Shown: positions 8,882 through 17,450, counted from the first letter of the stretch. The stretch is 64,000 bases of DNA from Sphingobium yanoikuyae (GCF_013001025.1 NZ_CP053021.1:4058001-4122000); one strand, 5' to 3'. The notes: a model not told the origin generated them from the sequence alone. Made by a program: numbers and translations.

Positions 8882-8910
8882 CCTCATACCCGATCCGGGA
8901 AGGAGTGTTT

Positions 8911-10191
8911 ATGTCGTCCTCGCTTATCGATTCCGTCCGCGCCCTCGTCACCGATGGCGGCATGTCCCGATCGGGCCTGGCGCGCGCCGCCGGCCTGCAC
9001 GCCAACAGTCTGCGCAAGCTGGGCGAAGGCGACTGGAACCCGACGGCCGAGACGCTGGGCAAGCTGGAAGCCTATCTGCTCAAGCGCGAGGGCGGCACCG
9101 CACTTGCCAGCCCCGAGGAAATCATCAACGAGGCCCGCAACGGCCGCATGTTCATCCTGGTCGATGACGAGGATCGCGAAAATGAAGGCGATCTGGTCAT
9201 CCCCGCCCAGATGGCGACCCCCGACGCGATCAATTTCATGGCTACCCATGGCCGCGGCCTCATCTGCCTGGCGCTGACCAAGGGCCGGGTCGAGGAACTG
9301 GGCCTGGACCTGATGAGCCGCAACAACGGCACCCGCCATGAAACCGCCTTCACCGTATCGATCGAGGCGCGCGAAGGCGTCACCACTGGCATCAGCGCCG
9401 CAGACCGCGCCCGTACCGTCTCGGTCGCGATCGATTCCGGCAAGAGCAAGCGGGACATCGTCACGCCGGGCCATATCTTCCCGCTGATCGCCAAGGACGG
9501 CGGCGTGCTGGTGCGCACCGGCCATACCGAGGCCGCCGTCGATGTCGCCCGCCTGGCTGGCCTGAACCCGTCCGGCGTCATCTGCGAGGTGATGAAGGAT
9601 GACGGCACGATGGCGCGCCTCGACGACCTCATCCCCTTCGCCGCCAAGCACAAGATGAAGATCGGCACGATCCGCGACCTGATCGCCTATCGTCGCCGCC
9701 ACGACCATGTCGTCGAGCGACGCGCCGAAACCGTGTTTGAAAGCAAGTGGGGCGGCGAATGGAAGGCGATCACCTTCTTCAACAAGGCGACCAAGTCGGA
9801 ACAGCTGGTGCTGCAGAAGGGCAAGGTCGACCCCGACCAGCCGACCCTGGTGCGCATGCATCAACTCGCCCCGCTGAGCGACATTTTCGGCGGCGAAGGG
9901 CCGCGCGGTGACGTGCTGGCCCGGTCGATGGACATCATCGCCAAGGAAGGCGCTGGCGTGGTCGTGCTGCTGCGTGACGGCGAACCCGACATGCTGACCC
10001 GGATGATCCAGGCCCATGCCGGCAAGCAGCCCGGTGGCATGGACGAACTGCGCGACTATGGCGTAGGCGCGCAGATCCTGGCGGAGCTGGGCGTGCATGA
10101 CATGATCCTGCTCAGCAACACCCAGCACAGCCTGATCGCCCTTGACGGCTATGACCTGGCCGTGGTTGGGCAGCGTCCGATCGAGCTCTGA
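8911..10191 (+). CDS. ribB: 3,4-dihydroxy-2-butanone-4-phosphate synthase with N-terminal helix-turn-helix and degenerate GTP cyclohydrolase II domain
   Basis: The 426-residue protein has three parts. Residues about 5-58 look like an XRE-type helix-turn-helix ([20 protein letters not shown]). Residues about 66-262 are the DHBP synthase, with [21 protein letters not shown] and [10 protein letters not shown] catalytic motifs. Residues about 275-426 follow the GTP cyclohydrolase II fold ([14 protein letters not shown]), but where RibA has three zinc cysteines this protein reads [16 protein letters not shown] (319-334) with no Cys, so GTP cyclohydrolase activity is very unlikely (a RibX-like domain). 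A standalone RibA is expected elsewhere. The ATG at 8911 has GGAAGGAG 6 bases upstream; the earlier GTG at 8905 sits at the end of that site. Operator-like repeats precede the gene. Confidence 0.9.
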   Translation: MSSSLIDSVRALVTDGGMSRSGLARAAGLHANSLRKLGEGDWNPTAETLGKLEAYLLKREGGTALASPEEIINEARNGRMFILVDDEDRENEGDLVIPAQMATPDAINFMATHGRGLICLALTKGRVEELGLDLMSRNNGTRHETAFTVSIEAREGVTTGISAADRARTVSVAIDSGKSKRDIVTPGHIFPLIAKDGGVLVRTGHTEAAVDVARLAGLNPSGVICEVMKDDGTMARLDDLIPFAAKHKMKIGTIRDLIAYRRRHDHVVERRAETVFESKWGGEWKAITFFNKATKSEQLVLQKGKVDPDQPTLVRMHQLAPLSDIFGGEGPRGDVLARSMDIIAKEGAGVVVLLRDGEPDMLTRMIQAHAGKQPGGMDELRDYGVGAQILAELGVHDMILLSNTQHSLIALDGYDLAVVGQRPIEL

Positions 10192-10202
10192 AGGATATTC
10201 GC

Positions 10203-10625
10203 ATGGCCAAGTTTCTCATCGTCGAAGCCCGCTTCTACGACCATCTCAACGACCTGCTGATCGAAGGCGCGAAGGCCGCGCTGGACGAAGCCGGCCACAA
10301 ATATGAGGTGGTGACCGTTCCGGGCGCGCTGGAAATCCCCGGCGCGATCGCACTGGCAGCCGAAACCGGCCGCTATGACGGCTTCGTCGCGATCGGCGTG
10401 GTGATCCGCGGCGAAACCTATCATTTCGAAGTGGTGTCGAACGAAAGCGCGCGCGGCCTGATGGCGCTGAGCATGGACGCCATCGCCATCGGCAACGGCA
10501 TCCTGACTGTCGAGAATGAGGAGCAGGCCCTGGTCCGGGCCCGCCCCGACCAGAAGGACAAGGGCGGCGAAGCGGCCAAGGCCGCGATCGCCATGTTGGG
10601 CCTGCGCGAGCGTTTCGCGATCTGA
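10203..10625 (+). CDS. ribH: 6,7-dimethyl-8-ribityllumazine synthase
   Basis: RibH condenses the RibB product with the pyrimidine from RibD to form lumazine, the substrate of RibE. The 140-residue chain has the family blocks [12 protein letters not shown] (about 40-51), [13 protein letters not shown] with the active-site His, and [12 protein letters not shown]. It is at the short end of the family (usually about 150-160), lacking a few N-terminal residues. It starts 11 bases after ribB and is the last gene of the operon, followed by a strong hairpin. Unlike many alphaproteobacteria, nusB does not follow. Confidence 0.95.
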   Translation: MAKFLIVEARFYDHLNDLLIEGAKAALDEAGHKYEVVTVPGALEIPGAIALAAETGRYDGFVAIGVVIRGETYHFEVVSNESARGLMALSMDAIAIGNGILTVENEEQALVRARPDQKDKGGEAAKAAIAMLGLRERFAI

Positions 10626-10650
10626 TCCCCGGCCTTTTGGCAGACACAAG

Positions 10651-10682
10651 GAAGGGCGCGCTCCGCGAGGAACGCGCCCTTC
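10651..10682. terminator. bidirectional-type hairpin between ribH and the OYE gene
   Basis: GAAGGGCGCG (10651-10660) and CGCGCCCTTC (10673-10682) pair perfectly over 10 bp with a 12-base loop. It lies between the ends of convergent genes and probably ends both transcripts. Confidence 0.65.
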
Positions 10683-10700
10683 TTCATGGGTGACGAGGGA

Positions 10701-11792
10701 TCAGGCGGCCGCCTTTTCCTCGGCCAAGGTCGGATAGTCGGTATAGCCTTCCGCACCCTGGCTGTAGAAGGTCGCCATCTGCGCCTGGGTCAGCGGCGCG
10801 CCTTCGCGCAGGCGATCGACCAAATCGGGATTGGCGAGGAAGGGACGACCGAAGCTGATCGCGTCGGCCAGACCAGAGGCGAGATCGGCCTGGGCGCGAC
10901 CCAGCCCATAATCGCTGTTGAGAACCAGCGGCCCCTTGAAATGCTGGCGGATCAGCGGCGACAGGCGCGGCACGTCGGTGGCGCCGAAGGTGCCGTCCGG
11001 GCCGGGCTCGCGCAGTTCGAGGAAGGCGATGCCGATCTGGTTCAGCACATCGGCGGCGGCGGCAAACAGCGGCTCGGGATTGCTGTCATTGACGCCCTGG
11101 GTATCGCCATTGGGCGACAGGCGTACGGACACGCGATCGGCGCCGATCGCATCGACCACCGCCTGCGTCACTTCACGCAGCAGGCGGACGCGATTTTCGA
11201 TGCTGCCGCCATAGATGTCGTCGCGGAAATTGCTGTTGTCGCGCAGGAACTGGTCGATCAGATAGCCGTTCGCGGCGTGGATCTGCACCCCGTCGAAGCC
11301 GGCGGCGATCGCATTGTTGGCCGCCTTCACATAGTCGGCGATGATGCCGGGAATTTCGTCGATGGCGAGCGGACGGGCGACCTCATAGGGCTTCTTGCCC
11401 TCATAGGTATGGGCGTCACCCGGCGTCGCGGTGGCACTGGACGAAACCGGCTGCTCGCCGGTGACGGCCGAATGGACGGCGCGGCCCATATGCCAGAGCT
11501 GGGCGACGATCAGCCCACCCTTGTCATGCACGGCCTGGGTGACCGGCTTCCAGGCCTCGACCTGATCGTCGGACCAGAGGCCCGGCGCATAGGGCCAGCC
11601 CAGGCCCTGGTGCGAAATGCCGGTCGCCTCGCTGATGATGAGGCCGGCCGAGGCGCGCTGCGCGTAATAATCGACCATGATCGGGGTCGGGACATGGTCG
11701 CGGGTTGCGCGGCCACGGGTGAGCGGCGCCATGATGGCGCGGTTGGCGGCAGTGTCGGCGCCGAGCTTTATCGGATCGAAAATAGTGGTCAT
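10701..11792 (-). CDS. alkene reductase, Old Yellow Enzyme family (NemA-like)
   Basis: FMN-dependent NADPH ene-reductases of this family reduce activated C=C bonds, nitrate esters and quinone-like electrophiles in the cytoplasm. The 363-residue protein carries the family markers: NRAIMAPLTRGRA near the N-terminus, QLWHMGR, the substrate-binding HAANGYLIDQFLRD and the conserved DDIYGGSIENRVRL, with a C-terminal FMN phosphate site DAISFGRPFLANPDL. The ATG at 11792 is preceded by a GGAGG site 5 bases away; an upstream in-frame ATG at 11873 overlaps the divergent gene and has no such support. It is divergent from a DMT-family exporter across a 17-base palindrome, which suggests joint control by an electrophile-sensing repressor not encoded here. 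Confidence 0.92.
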   Translation of the reverse strand: MTTIFDPIKLGADTAANRAIMAPLTRGRATRDHVPTPIMVDYYAQRASAGLIISEATGISHQGLGWPYAPGLWSDDQVEAWKPVTQAVHDKGGLIVAQLWHMGRAVHSAVTGEQPVSSSATATPGDAHTYEGKKPYEVARPLAIDEIPGIIADYVKAANNAIAAGFDGVQIHAANGYLIDQFLRDNSNFRDDIYGGSIENRVRLLREVTQAVVDAIGADRVSVRLSPNGDTQGVNDSNPEPLFAAAADVLNQIGIAFLELREPGPDGTFGATDVPRLSPLIRQHFKGPLVLNSDYGLGRAQADLASGLADAISFGRPFLANPDLVDRLREGAPLTQAQMATFYSQGAEGYTDYPTLAEEKAAA

Positions 11793-11809
11793 GAAACCTC
11801 CCTCATGAA

Positions 11810-11826
11810 CGTTGCAATTTGCAACG
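11810..11826. promoter_or_regulatory. palindromic operator candidate between the OYE and DMT genes
   Basis: CGTTGCAATTTGCAACG is an exact inverted repeat: 8-bp arms with a single central base. It lies in the 68-base gap between divergent starts, 18 bases from the OYE start codon. Size and symmetry fit a TetR- or MarR-like dimer site. No regulator gene is adjacent. Confidence 0.55.
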
Positions 11827-11860
11827 GGACTTGATGCAGAAAGCCAGCTAGGGAGCCGCC

Positions 11861-12742
11861 ATGGCCGCTTCAACCCCCATGGCGCATATCGCGACGCCCA
11901 GACTCGCTTTTCCGGCGCTGATCCTGGCCAATATCATTCTGGCGCTGGGACCGGTGCTGGTGCGGCTGGCCGATGTCGGGCCGGTGGCTGCCGCCTTCTG
12001 GCGACTGGCGATCGCCATGCCCTTCCTGTTCATCCTGGCATTGCCGAAGCTGCGCAAGAGCCGCTTGTCGCGCGGCCAGTGGACGATCGTGATTCTGGCC
12101 GGCGTCTGCTTTGCCGCCGATCTGGCCGCCTGGCATCTGGGCATCGGCCATACCAAGGTCGCCAACGCAACGCTGTTCGGCAATATGAGCGCGCTGATGC
12201 TGCCGCTCTGGGGCCTCGTCGTACTGCGGGAGCATGTATCGAAGCTGCAGATCGGCGCGCTGATCCTGGCCGCGATCGGCGCGGCCATATTGATGGGCAG
12301 CAGCTATGAACTGTCGCCTGTCAACCTGAAGGGCGACCTGTTCTGCCTGCTCGCCGGGCTGCTCTACACTACCTATCTGCTGCTGATCCAGGGCGCGCGC
12401 AAGCGGCTGGACAGCTGGTCGGTGCTGGCGGTCGTCAGCGCGGCCGGGGCCTTGCCGCTGCTGCTCGCCGCCAATGCGATGGGCGAAACGGTGATGCCGC
12501 AGGACTGGACCCCGCTCATCATCCTCGCCCTGTCCAGCCAGATCGTCGGCCAGGGACTGCTCACCTATGCGCTCGGCTGTTTTTCGCCACTGGTGCTGGG
12601 GCTCAGCCTGTTGCTGCAACCCGCAGTTGCCGCGCTGGCCGGGTGGCTGCTGTTCGGCGAAACATTGAGCGCGACCGACATTGTCGGCGGCGTGGCCGTG
12701 GCGGTCGCACTGGTGCTTGTGCGCCTGCCCCGACGGGCCTAG
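11861..12742 (+). CDS. DMT superfamily (EamA) transporter
   Basis: The 293-residue membrane protein has about ten hydrophobic helices arranged as two EamA repeats (about residues 15-145 and 155-290), typical of drug/metabolite exporters. Recognisable spots are the GPVLVRLADVGPVAAAFWRLA start of repeat 1 and the QIVGQGLLTYALGCFSP stretch of repeat 2. The substrate is unknown. It is divergent from an ene-reductase and may export the same kind of reactive compound that the reductase detoxifies; that is inference from position. The start ATG at 11861 has a weak GGGAG site. Confidence 0.9.
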   Translation: MAASTPMAHIATPRLAFPALILANIILALGPVLVRLADVGPVAAAFWRLAIAMPFLFILALPKLRKSRLSRGQWTIVILAGVCFAADLAAWHLGIGHTKVANATLFGNMSALMLPLWGLVVLREHVSKLQIGALILAAIGAAILMGSSYELSPVNLKGDLFCLLAGLLYTTYLLLIQGARKRLDSWSVLAVVSAAGALPLLLAANAMGETVMPQDWTPLIILALSSQIVGQGLLTYALGCFSPLVLGLSLLLQPAVAALAGWLLFGETLSATDIVGGVAVAVALVLVRLPRRA

Positions 12743-12751
12743 GTTACGACC

Positions 12752-13417
12752 ATGAGCGACCAGACCCAAGACCTGACCCTGGACGAAATCCGCGCGCTGC
12801 TGGCGCCGGTACTGCCGCGCCACGCCGCCTTTGATGGCTGGCGACCCGAAGCGGTGGCGATGGCGGCGGCGGAAAAGGGCATCGATGCCGATGTCGCCGC
12901 GCTGGCCTTCGACGGCGGCGCCATGGGCATGATCGAGGCATGGTTCGCCAGCATCGACGCACGGATGCTGGAGGCGTTTCCGCCCGAAAAGCTGGCCGCC
13001 ATGTCGATCCGCAAGAAGATCAGCGCGCTGATCGAGGCCCGCCTGTCCCTGTTGGCGCCCGACCGCGAAGCGCTGCGCCGGGCGCAGGCGATTCTGGCGA
13101 TGCCGACCAATGCCGTGCGCGCCGCCAAGCTGGGCTGGCACGCCGCCGATATCATGTGGCGGGCAGCGGGCGACACCGCCACCGACCTCAACCATTATAG
13201 CAAGCGCGCGACGCTCGGCAGCATCTATGCCGCGACGCTGCTGACCTTCGTCAATGACGAGAGCGAGGATCATGCCGACAGCCGCGCCTTCCTGGCCCGG
13301 CGGATCGAGGGGATCATGCGCTTCGAGAAGATGAAGGCCCGGTTCAAGGGCGTGGGCGATGGCGAGCATCTCAGCCTGTCGCGCTTCATCGGCCGGCTGC
13401 GCTACCCGGCGGTGTGA
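12752..13417 (+). CDS. COQ9 family ubiquinone biosynthesis protein
   Basis: The 221-residue protein matches the COQ9 family, a TetR-like fold that has lost DNA binding and instead binds lipid and supports ubiquinone hydroxylation. Visible features are the helical N-terminus, AAMSIRKKISALIEARL (about 86-102), and the lipid-pocket segment with LGWHAADIMWRAAGDTATDLNHYSKRA (split over about 128-154), followed by TLLTFVNDES. It starts 10 bases after the DMT gene, so both may be co-transcribed. The family is typical of alphaproteobacteria and mitochondria. Confidence 0.88.
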   Translation: MSDQTQDLTLDEIRALLAPVLPRHAAFDGWRPEAVAMAAAEKGIDADVAALAFDGGAMGMIEAWFASIDARMLEAFPPEKLAAMSIRKKISALIEARLSLLAPDREALRRAQAILAMPTNAVRAAKLGWHAADIMWRAAGDTATDLNHYSKRATLGSIYAATLLTFVNDESEDHADSRAFLARRIEGIMRFEKMKARFKGVGDGEHLSLSRFIGRLRYPAV

Positions 13418-13445
13418 AGTTCGGGCTGGCCTTCACCAGACGTAA

Positions 13446-13462
13446 TTGATAGTCAGTCGCAA
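13446..13462 (+). promoter_or_regulatory. Fur-box-like sequence upstream of feoA
   Basis: TTGATAGTCAGTCGCAA resembles the Fur 7-1-7 pattern TGATAATnATTATCA (10 of 14 fixed positions agree on my reading) and the proteobacterial form TTGCGAnTnAnTnTCAA on the other strand. It lies 31 bases before the feoA start, where iron repression of feoAB would be expected. The match is partial. Confidence 0.45.
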
Positions 13463-13492
13463 ATCTGATTTCTGGTTAAGAGTCCATCCTCC

Positions 13493-13750
13493 TTGCGCCT
13501 GACCGATCTGCCCCTGCGCCAACCCGCTTTTGTTGAAACCATCGACTGGGAATCGCTGTCGTCCGTGGAAGGACAGCGCCTGCGCGAGTTCGGCCTGTGC
13601 GAAGGCGCCAGCGTCGAGGCGCTGCATCATGGCGGATTGCTGGGTCGCGGGCCGCTGGCGGTGAAGATCGGGCGCATGACCATCGCCATGCGCCGCAGTC
13701 ATGCCGCCGCCGTGGAGGTCAGCACCGGCCCGCAGGAGGCGCAGGCATGA
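13493..13750 (+). CDS. feoA: ferrous iron transport protein A
   Basis: FeoA is a small SH3-like cytoplasmic protein that supports the FeoB iron channel. The 85-residue product has the expected body: an N-terminal LTDLPLR strand, LSSVEGQRLREFGLCEGASVEAL, and a terminal GPLAVKIGRMTIAMRRSHAAAVEV. Its only suitable start seems to be the TTG at 13493, as no ATG or GTG lies in frame upstream of the conserved part; no clear ribosome site is visible. The stop overlaps the FeoB start (ATGA at 13747-13750), so the two are translationally coupled. No feoC is present. Confidence 0.9.
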   Translation: MRLTDLPLRQPAFVETIDWESLSSVEGQRLREFGLCEGASVEALHHGGLLGRGPLAVKIGRMTIAMRRSHAAAVEVSTGPQEAQA

Positions 13751-15603
13751 GCGGTCTTCCCCTCGTCGCGCTGGTCGGCAATCCCAATGCGGGCAAGTCC
13801 GCCCTGTTCAACGCGCTGACCGGTGCGCGGCAGAAGCTGGGCAATTATCCGGGCGTCACGGTGGAGCGCAAGGCGGGGCGCCTGTCGCTGGCTGACGGCC
13901 GGCCGGTCGAACTGGTGGACCTGCCCGGCACCTACAGCCTGTCGCCGGCCAGCCCCGACGAGCAGGTGACGCGCGACTTCGTGCTGGGCAAGCAGGCCGG
14001 CGAGAAGCTGCCCGACGCGCTGGTGATCGTGATCGACGCGTCGAACCTCGACAATCATCTGCGCTTCGCGCTGGAGTTGATCGCGCTGGGTCTGCCCACC
14101 GTGGTCGCGCTCAACATGGTCGATCTGGCTACCCGCGACGGGCTGGAACTCGACGCCAATGTGCTGGCGCAGGAACTGGGCGTGCCGGTGGTGTCCACCG
14201 TGGCGGTGCGCAAGCGCGGCCTGGATCATCTCAAGACCGAGCTGGAAACGCTGCTCGGCGCGCAGACGGGCATGCTGCGCGCCTCCGCCGGTGAACCGGA
14301 TTTCGACGCCGTGCGCCGCGAGGCGCGGCGCATCGCCCGCGCGGCGATCGTGCGCGAGACGCCATCGCGCCGGCTGACGGCGGCGGTCGACCGGGTCGCG
14401 CTGCACCCGGTGTTGGGCCTCGCCCTGTTGCTCAGCCTGTTGTTCGTGATGTTCCAGGCGGTCTTCTCCTGGGCATCAGTGCCCGCCGACATGCTGGAAG
14501 GTTGGGTCACGGCGCTGGGCGAGGCGGTGACCAACACTTTGCCGCCTGGCATCATCCACGACTTCCTGCTGCAGGGCGTAGTCGGCGGCGTCGGCGCGGT
14601 GATCGTGTTCCTGCCGCAGATCCTGATCCTCTTCTTCTTCATCCTGATGCTGGAGGCGACCGGCTATATGGCCCGTGCCGCCTTCCTGATGGATGGCATC
14701 ATGGCCAAGGTCGGCCTGTCGGGCCGGGCCTTCATCCCGCTGCTCTCCTCCTTCGCCTGCGCGGTGCCGGGGATCATGGCGACGCGCACGATCAGCGATC
14801 CCAAGGACCGGCTGACCACGATCCTGATCGCGCCGCTGATGACCTGTTCGGCGCGACTGCCGGTCTATGGCCTGATCATCGCCGCCTTCATCCCGGCGCG
14901 CAGCGTGGGACCGGGCATCGGCCTGCAGGGGCTGGTGCTGTTCCTGCTCTATGTCGCCGGCATCGTCGGCGCCATGCTGGCCGCCTGGGCGCTGCGCCTG
15001 ACCGTCGCCAAGGGCCGCAGCGGTGGTTTCCTGATGGAAATGCCGAAATATCAGTGGCCCCGGCCGCAGGATATCCTGATCGGCCTGTGGCAGCGCGGCG
15101 TCATCTTCCTGAAGCGCGCCGGCACCATCATCCTGGCCACCAATATCGTGCTGTGGGTGCTGGCCAGCTTCCCTCATGCGCCCGAGGGCGTGAAGCAGAG
15201 CGAATATTCGATCGCCGGGCGGATCGCGGGCGGCATCAACGTGCTGGTCGAGCCGATCGGCTTCAACCGCGACATTTCGCTCGCCCTGCTGCCCAGCATG
15301 GCGGCGCGCGAAGTCGCCGTGTCCGCCATCGCGACCGTCTATGCGATCGATGCCGAGGATGATGCAGAGGCGCTGGAACAAGGGTTGGGCGACCGGCTGG
15401 CGGGCCGCTGGAGCCTGGCCACCGCCCTCGCCTTCCTGGCCTGGTTCGTGTTCGCGCCGCAGTGCATTTCGACCATTGCCGTTACCCGGCGCGAGACCAA
15501 TGGCTGGAAATGGCCATTGTTCATGATCGGTTACCTGTTCGTGCTGGCTTATGCCGCGGCGGGCGTGACATATTGGGCGGCGGTCGCGATGGGACTCGGC
15601 TGA
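13747..15603 (+). CDS. feoB: ferrous iron transporter B
   Basis: FeoB imports Fe(II) across the inner membrane and is gated by its GTPase domain. The 618-residue protein starts with the G domain: GNPNAGKSALFNALTG (G1), GNYPGVTVERK (G2), DLPGTYSLSP (G3) and NMVD (G4), followed by a helical insertion and then the membrane part from about residue 215, with the two gate repeats including FACAVPGIMATRTI and the APLMTCSARLPVYGLI segment. It is shorter than E. coli FeoB (773) but normal for alphaproteobacteria. The ATG at 13747 overlaps the feoA stop. A hairpin follows. Confidence 0.95.
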   Translation: MSGLPLVALVGNPNAGKSALFNALTGARQKLGNYPGVTVERKAGRLSLADGRPVELVDLPGTYSLSPASPDEQVTRDFVLGKQAGEKLPDALVIVIDASNLDNHLRFALELIALGLPTVVALNMVDLATRDGLELDANVLAQELGVPVVSTVAVRKRGLDHLKTELETLLGAQTGMLRASAGEPDFDAVRREARRIARAAIVRETPSRRLTAAVDRVALHPVLGLALLLSLLFVMFQAVFSWASVPADMLEGWVTALGEAVTNTLPPGIIHDFLLQGVVGGVGAVIVFLPQILILFFFILMLEATGYMARAAFLMDGIMAKVGLSGRAFIPLLSSFACAVPGIMATRTISDPKDRLTTILIAPLMTCSARLPVYGLIIAAFIPARSVGPGIGLQGLVLFLLYVAGIVGAMLAAWALRLTVAKGRSGGFLMEMPKYQWPRPQDILIGLWQRGVIFLKRAGTIILATNIVLWVLASFPHAPEGVKQSEYSIAGRIAGGINVLVEPIGFNRDISLALLPSMAAREVAVSAIATVYAIDAEDDAEALEQGLGDRLAGRWSLATALAFLAWFVFAPQCISTIAVTRRETNGWKWPLFMIGYLFVLAYAAAGVTYWAAVAMGLG

Positions 15604-15607
15604 TCCC

Positions 15608-15634
15608 AAGCTGGCCTTTGGCCTAGCTTTGTTC
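15608..15634 (+). terminator. hairpin after feoB
   Basis: AAGCTGGCC (15608-15616) pairs with GGCCTAGCTT (15620-15629) with one bulged base and a 3-base loop; TGTTC follows. It probably ends the feoAB transcript 5 bases after the stop codon. Confidence 0.5.
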
Positions 15635-15678
15635 TTCGAGGCTTCTATAACGGCGCCTTTAGTGCTTTCGGAGGAATC

Positions 15679-16305
15679 ATGGCAGGCTCGGTCAACAAGG
15701 TCATTCTCATCGGGAATCTGGGGGCCGACCCGGAAGTGAAGAGCTTCCAGAATGGCGGCAAGATCTGCAACCTGCGGATCGCGACCTCGGAAAGCTGGAA
15801 GGATCGCATGTCGGGGGAGCGCAAGGAGCGCACCGAATGGCATAGCGTCGTCATCAATTCCGAAGGCCTGGTCGGCGTCGCCGAGCGCTTCCTGCGCAAG
15901 GGATCGAAGATCTACATCGAAGGCCAGCTGCGCACCCGCAAGTGGCAGGACAATAATGGCAATGACCGTTACACCACCGAGGTCGCCCTGTCGGGCCCCG
16001 GCGCGGTGCTGACCATGCTGGACGGTGCACCGGGTGGCGGTGGCGGCCAGGGTGGCGGCTATGGCGGTGGTCGCTCGTCGGGCGGCGGCAACCAGGGCGT
16101 CAGCGACTGGGGCGCGAGCAGCGGCGGCTTTGGCGGCGGCGATTATGACGATTTCGGCGGCGGCAACAGCGGCGGCGGCTTTGGTGGCGGACGCTCCTCG
16201 GGCGGCGGCAACCAGGGTGGCGGCTTTGGCGGCGGACGCGCCTCGGGCGGCGGTCAGGGCGGCCCGAACTTCGACAACGACCTGGACGACGAAGTGCCGT
16301 TCTGA
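15679..16305 (+). CDS. ssb: single-stranded DNA-binding protein
   Basis: The 208-residue protein has the OB-fold in residues 1-115 (MAGSVNKVILIGNLGADPEVK, ERTEWHSVV, SKIYIEGQLRTRKWQD), a long Gly-rich linker from about 118 to 195, and the acidic tip DLDDEVPF that recruits repair and replication partners. The linker consists of near-repeats of GGGFGGGRSSGGGNQGG and makes the DNA locally repetitive. A good GGAGG site precedes the ATG. It works as a homotetramer in replication, recombination and repair. Confidence 0.95.
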   Translation: MAGSVNKVILIGNLGADPEVKSFQNGGKICNLRIATSESWKDRMSGERKERTEWHSVVINSEGLVGVAERFLRKGSKIYIEGQLRTRKWQDNNGNDRYTTEVALSGPGAVLTMLDGAPGGGGGQGGGYGGGRSSGGGNQGVSDWGASSGGFGGGDYDDFGGGNSGGGFGGGRSSGGGNQGGGFGGGRASGGGQGGPNFDNDLDDEVPF

Positions 16306-16334
16306 TCGGTCCTTTCCACAGGGATTGACCTGAC

Positions 16335-17288
16335 ATGCATGTCCTGCTGACCGGATCGTCGGGCTGGCTGGGCCGTTTCCTGGCGCCGATGCTGCGCGCG
16401 GCGGGACATGCAGTGACCGGCCTGGACGTCGCGCCAGGCCGGGACACCGACATCATCGGATCGGTCGCCGACCGGGCGCTGGTCGACCGGACCTTTGCCG
16501 AACGCGGGATCGAGGCGGTGATCCATGGCGGCGCGCTGCACAAGCCGGACATCGTCCGCTACCCCGCCCACTCCTTCATCGACGTCAATGTCACCGGCAC
16601 GCGCAACCTGCTGGAGGCTGCGGTCGCGGCGGGGCATGACCGCTTCGTCATGACATCCACCACATCGCTGATGATCAGCCAGGCGGTGCGCGACGAGGCC
16701 GGCGACGCGGCGGTGTGGCTGGACGAGCAGAGCGGCCCGCTGGAGCCGCGCAACATCTATGGCGTGACCAAGCTGGCGGCCGAGGGGCTGTGCCGGGTGC
16801 AGCAACTGGAGTGCGGCATCGGCTGTACCATCCTGCGCACCGCCCGCTTCTTCCCGGAGGATGACGACACGGACGCCAGCCTGACGGGACAAAATCTGAA
16901 GGCCAATGAATTTCTCCATCGCCGGCTGACGGTCGAGGATGCGGCGCGGGCGCATCTGGTCGCGCTGGAACGGACGCCACCGGCGCGCTGCGAAACCTAT
17001 CTGGTTTCCGCGCCAACGCCGTTCGTCCGCGAGGAAACGGTGGATCTGAAACGCGATGCGGCGGCGGTGATCGCGCGCCATTTTCCCGAAGCCGCAGAGC
17101 TATATGCCCGGCGCGGCTGGCAACTGCCGGCTTCGATCGGCCGGGTCTATGACGCGGGGTTGGCGCAGCGCCAGATGGGTTTTCGCTGCGAAACAGACTT
17201 TGCCGCGATCCTGACGGCGCTGGCGAACGATGCGGCGATGTCGTTCATCCACGACGCCGATTATGTGTCACCGGCGGTGCAAAGTTGA
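16335..17288 (+). CDS. NAD-dependent epimerase/dehydratase family protein (extended SDR)
   Basis: The 317-residue protein has the Rossmann start LLTGSSGWLGRFL (about 4-16), where the TGxxGxxG cofactor motif is TGSSGWLG, and the SDR catalytic pair Tyr/Lys in NIYGVTKLAAEG (about 138-149), with a Thr/Ser-rich FVMTSTTSLMIS stretch before it. The second half (RTARFFPEDDDTD, AHLVALERTP) fits an extended SDR acting on a sugar nucleotide or similar substrate, but I cannot assign a specific reaction. It is 29 bases after ssb, in the same direction. A galU gene lies nearby on the other strand. Confidence 0.85.
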   Translation: MHVLLTGSSGWLGRFLAPMLRAAGHAVTGLDVAPGRDTDIIGSVADRALVDRTFAERGIEAVIHGGALHKPDIVRYPAHSFIDVNVTGTRNLLEAAVAAGHDRFVMTSTTSLMISQAVRDEAGDAAVWLDEQSGPLEPRNIYGVTKLAAEGLCRVQQLECGIGCTILRTARFFPEDDDTDASLTGQNLKANEFLHRRLTVEDAARAHLVALERTPPARCETYLVSAPTPFVREETVDLKRDAAAVIARHFPEAAELYARRGWQLPASIGRVYDAGLAQRQMGFRCETDFAAILTALANDAAMSFIHDADYVSPAVQS

Positions 17289-17347
17289 CAGCGAAGCTGA
17301 CAGTTTGAGCCCATTGTTGCGTTACTGATTTGAAAGCGGCCATTCCG

Positions 17348-17376
17348 ATCATTCGTTACTTTTAATCACGAATGAT
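17348..17376. other. inverted repeat upstream of the 43-residue ORF
   Basis: ATCATTCGT (17348-17356) and ACGAATGAT (17368-17376) pair perfectly over 9 bp with an 11-base AT-rich loop. It lies 60 bases after the epimerase-like gene, in an AT-rich patch. It may be a terminator for that gene or an operator for the next one; there is no T run. Confidence 0.4.
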
Positions 17377-17434
17377 GATCGATCCGCTGCATCAGTGTGA
17401 GTGGAGAGATGGGTGTGACTCTCCGTTCGCTTTA

Positions 17435-17443
17435 TGCGATAAT
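17435..17443 (+). promoter_or_regulatory. extended -10 promoter element of the small ORF
   Basis: TGCGATAAT has a TGn extension and a -10-like GATAAT. It ends 7 bases before the ATG at 17451, as expected for leaderless initiation. No -35 box is evident. Confidence 0.35.
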
Positions 17444-17450
17444 GATTTGC

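Noticed and set aside
8838..8910. FMN riboswitch upstream of ribB.
   Set aside because: The 73-base gap is too short and lacks the RFN conserved blocks; it holds palindromes instead.
7170..9062. A 630-residue minus-strand frame across ribD and ribE.
   Set aside because: It opposes two definite riboflavin genes and has typical antisense composition.
16040..16260. Repetitive GGCGGCGG-type DNA that could look like a tandem repeat element.
   Set aside because: It encodes the Gly-rich linker of SSB; the repeats are coding.
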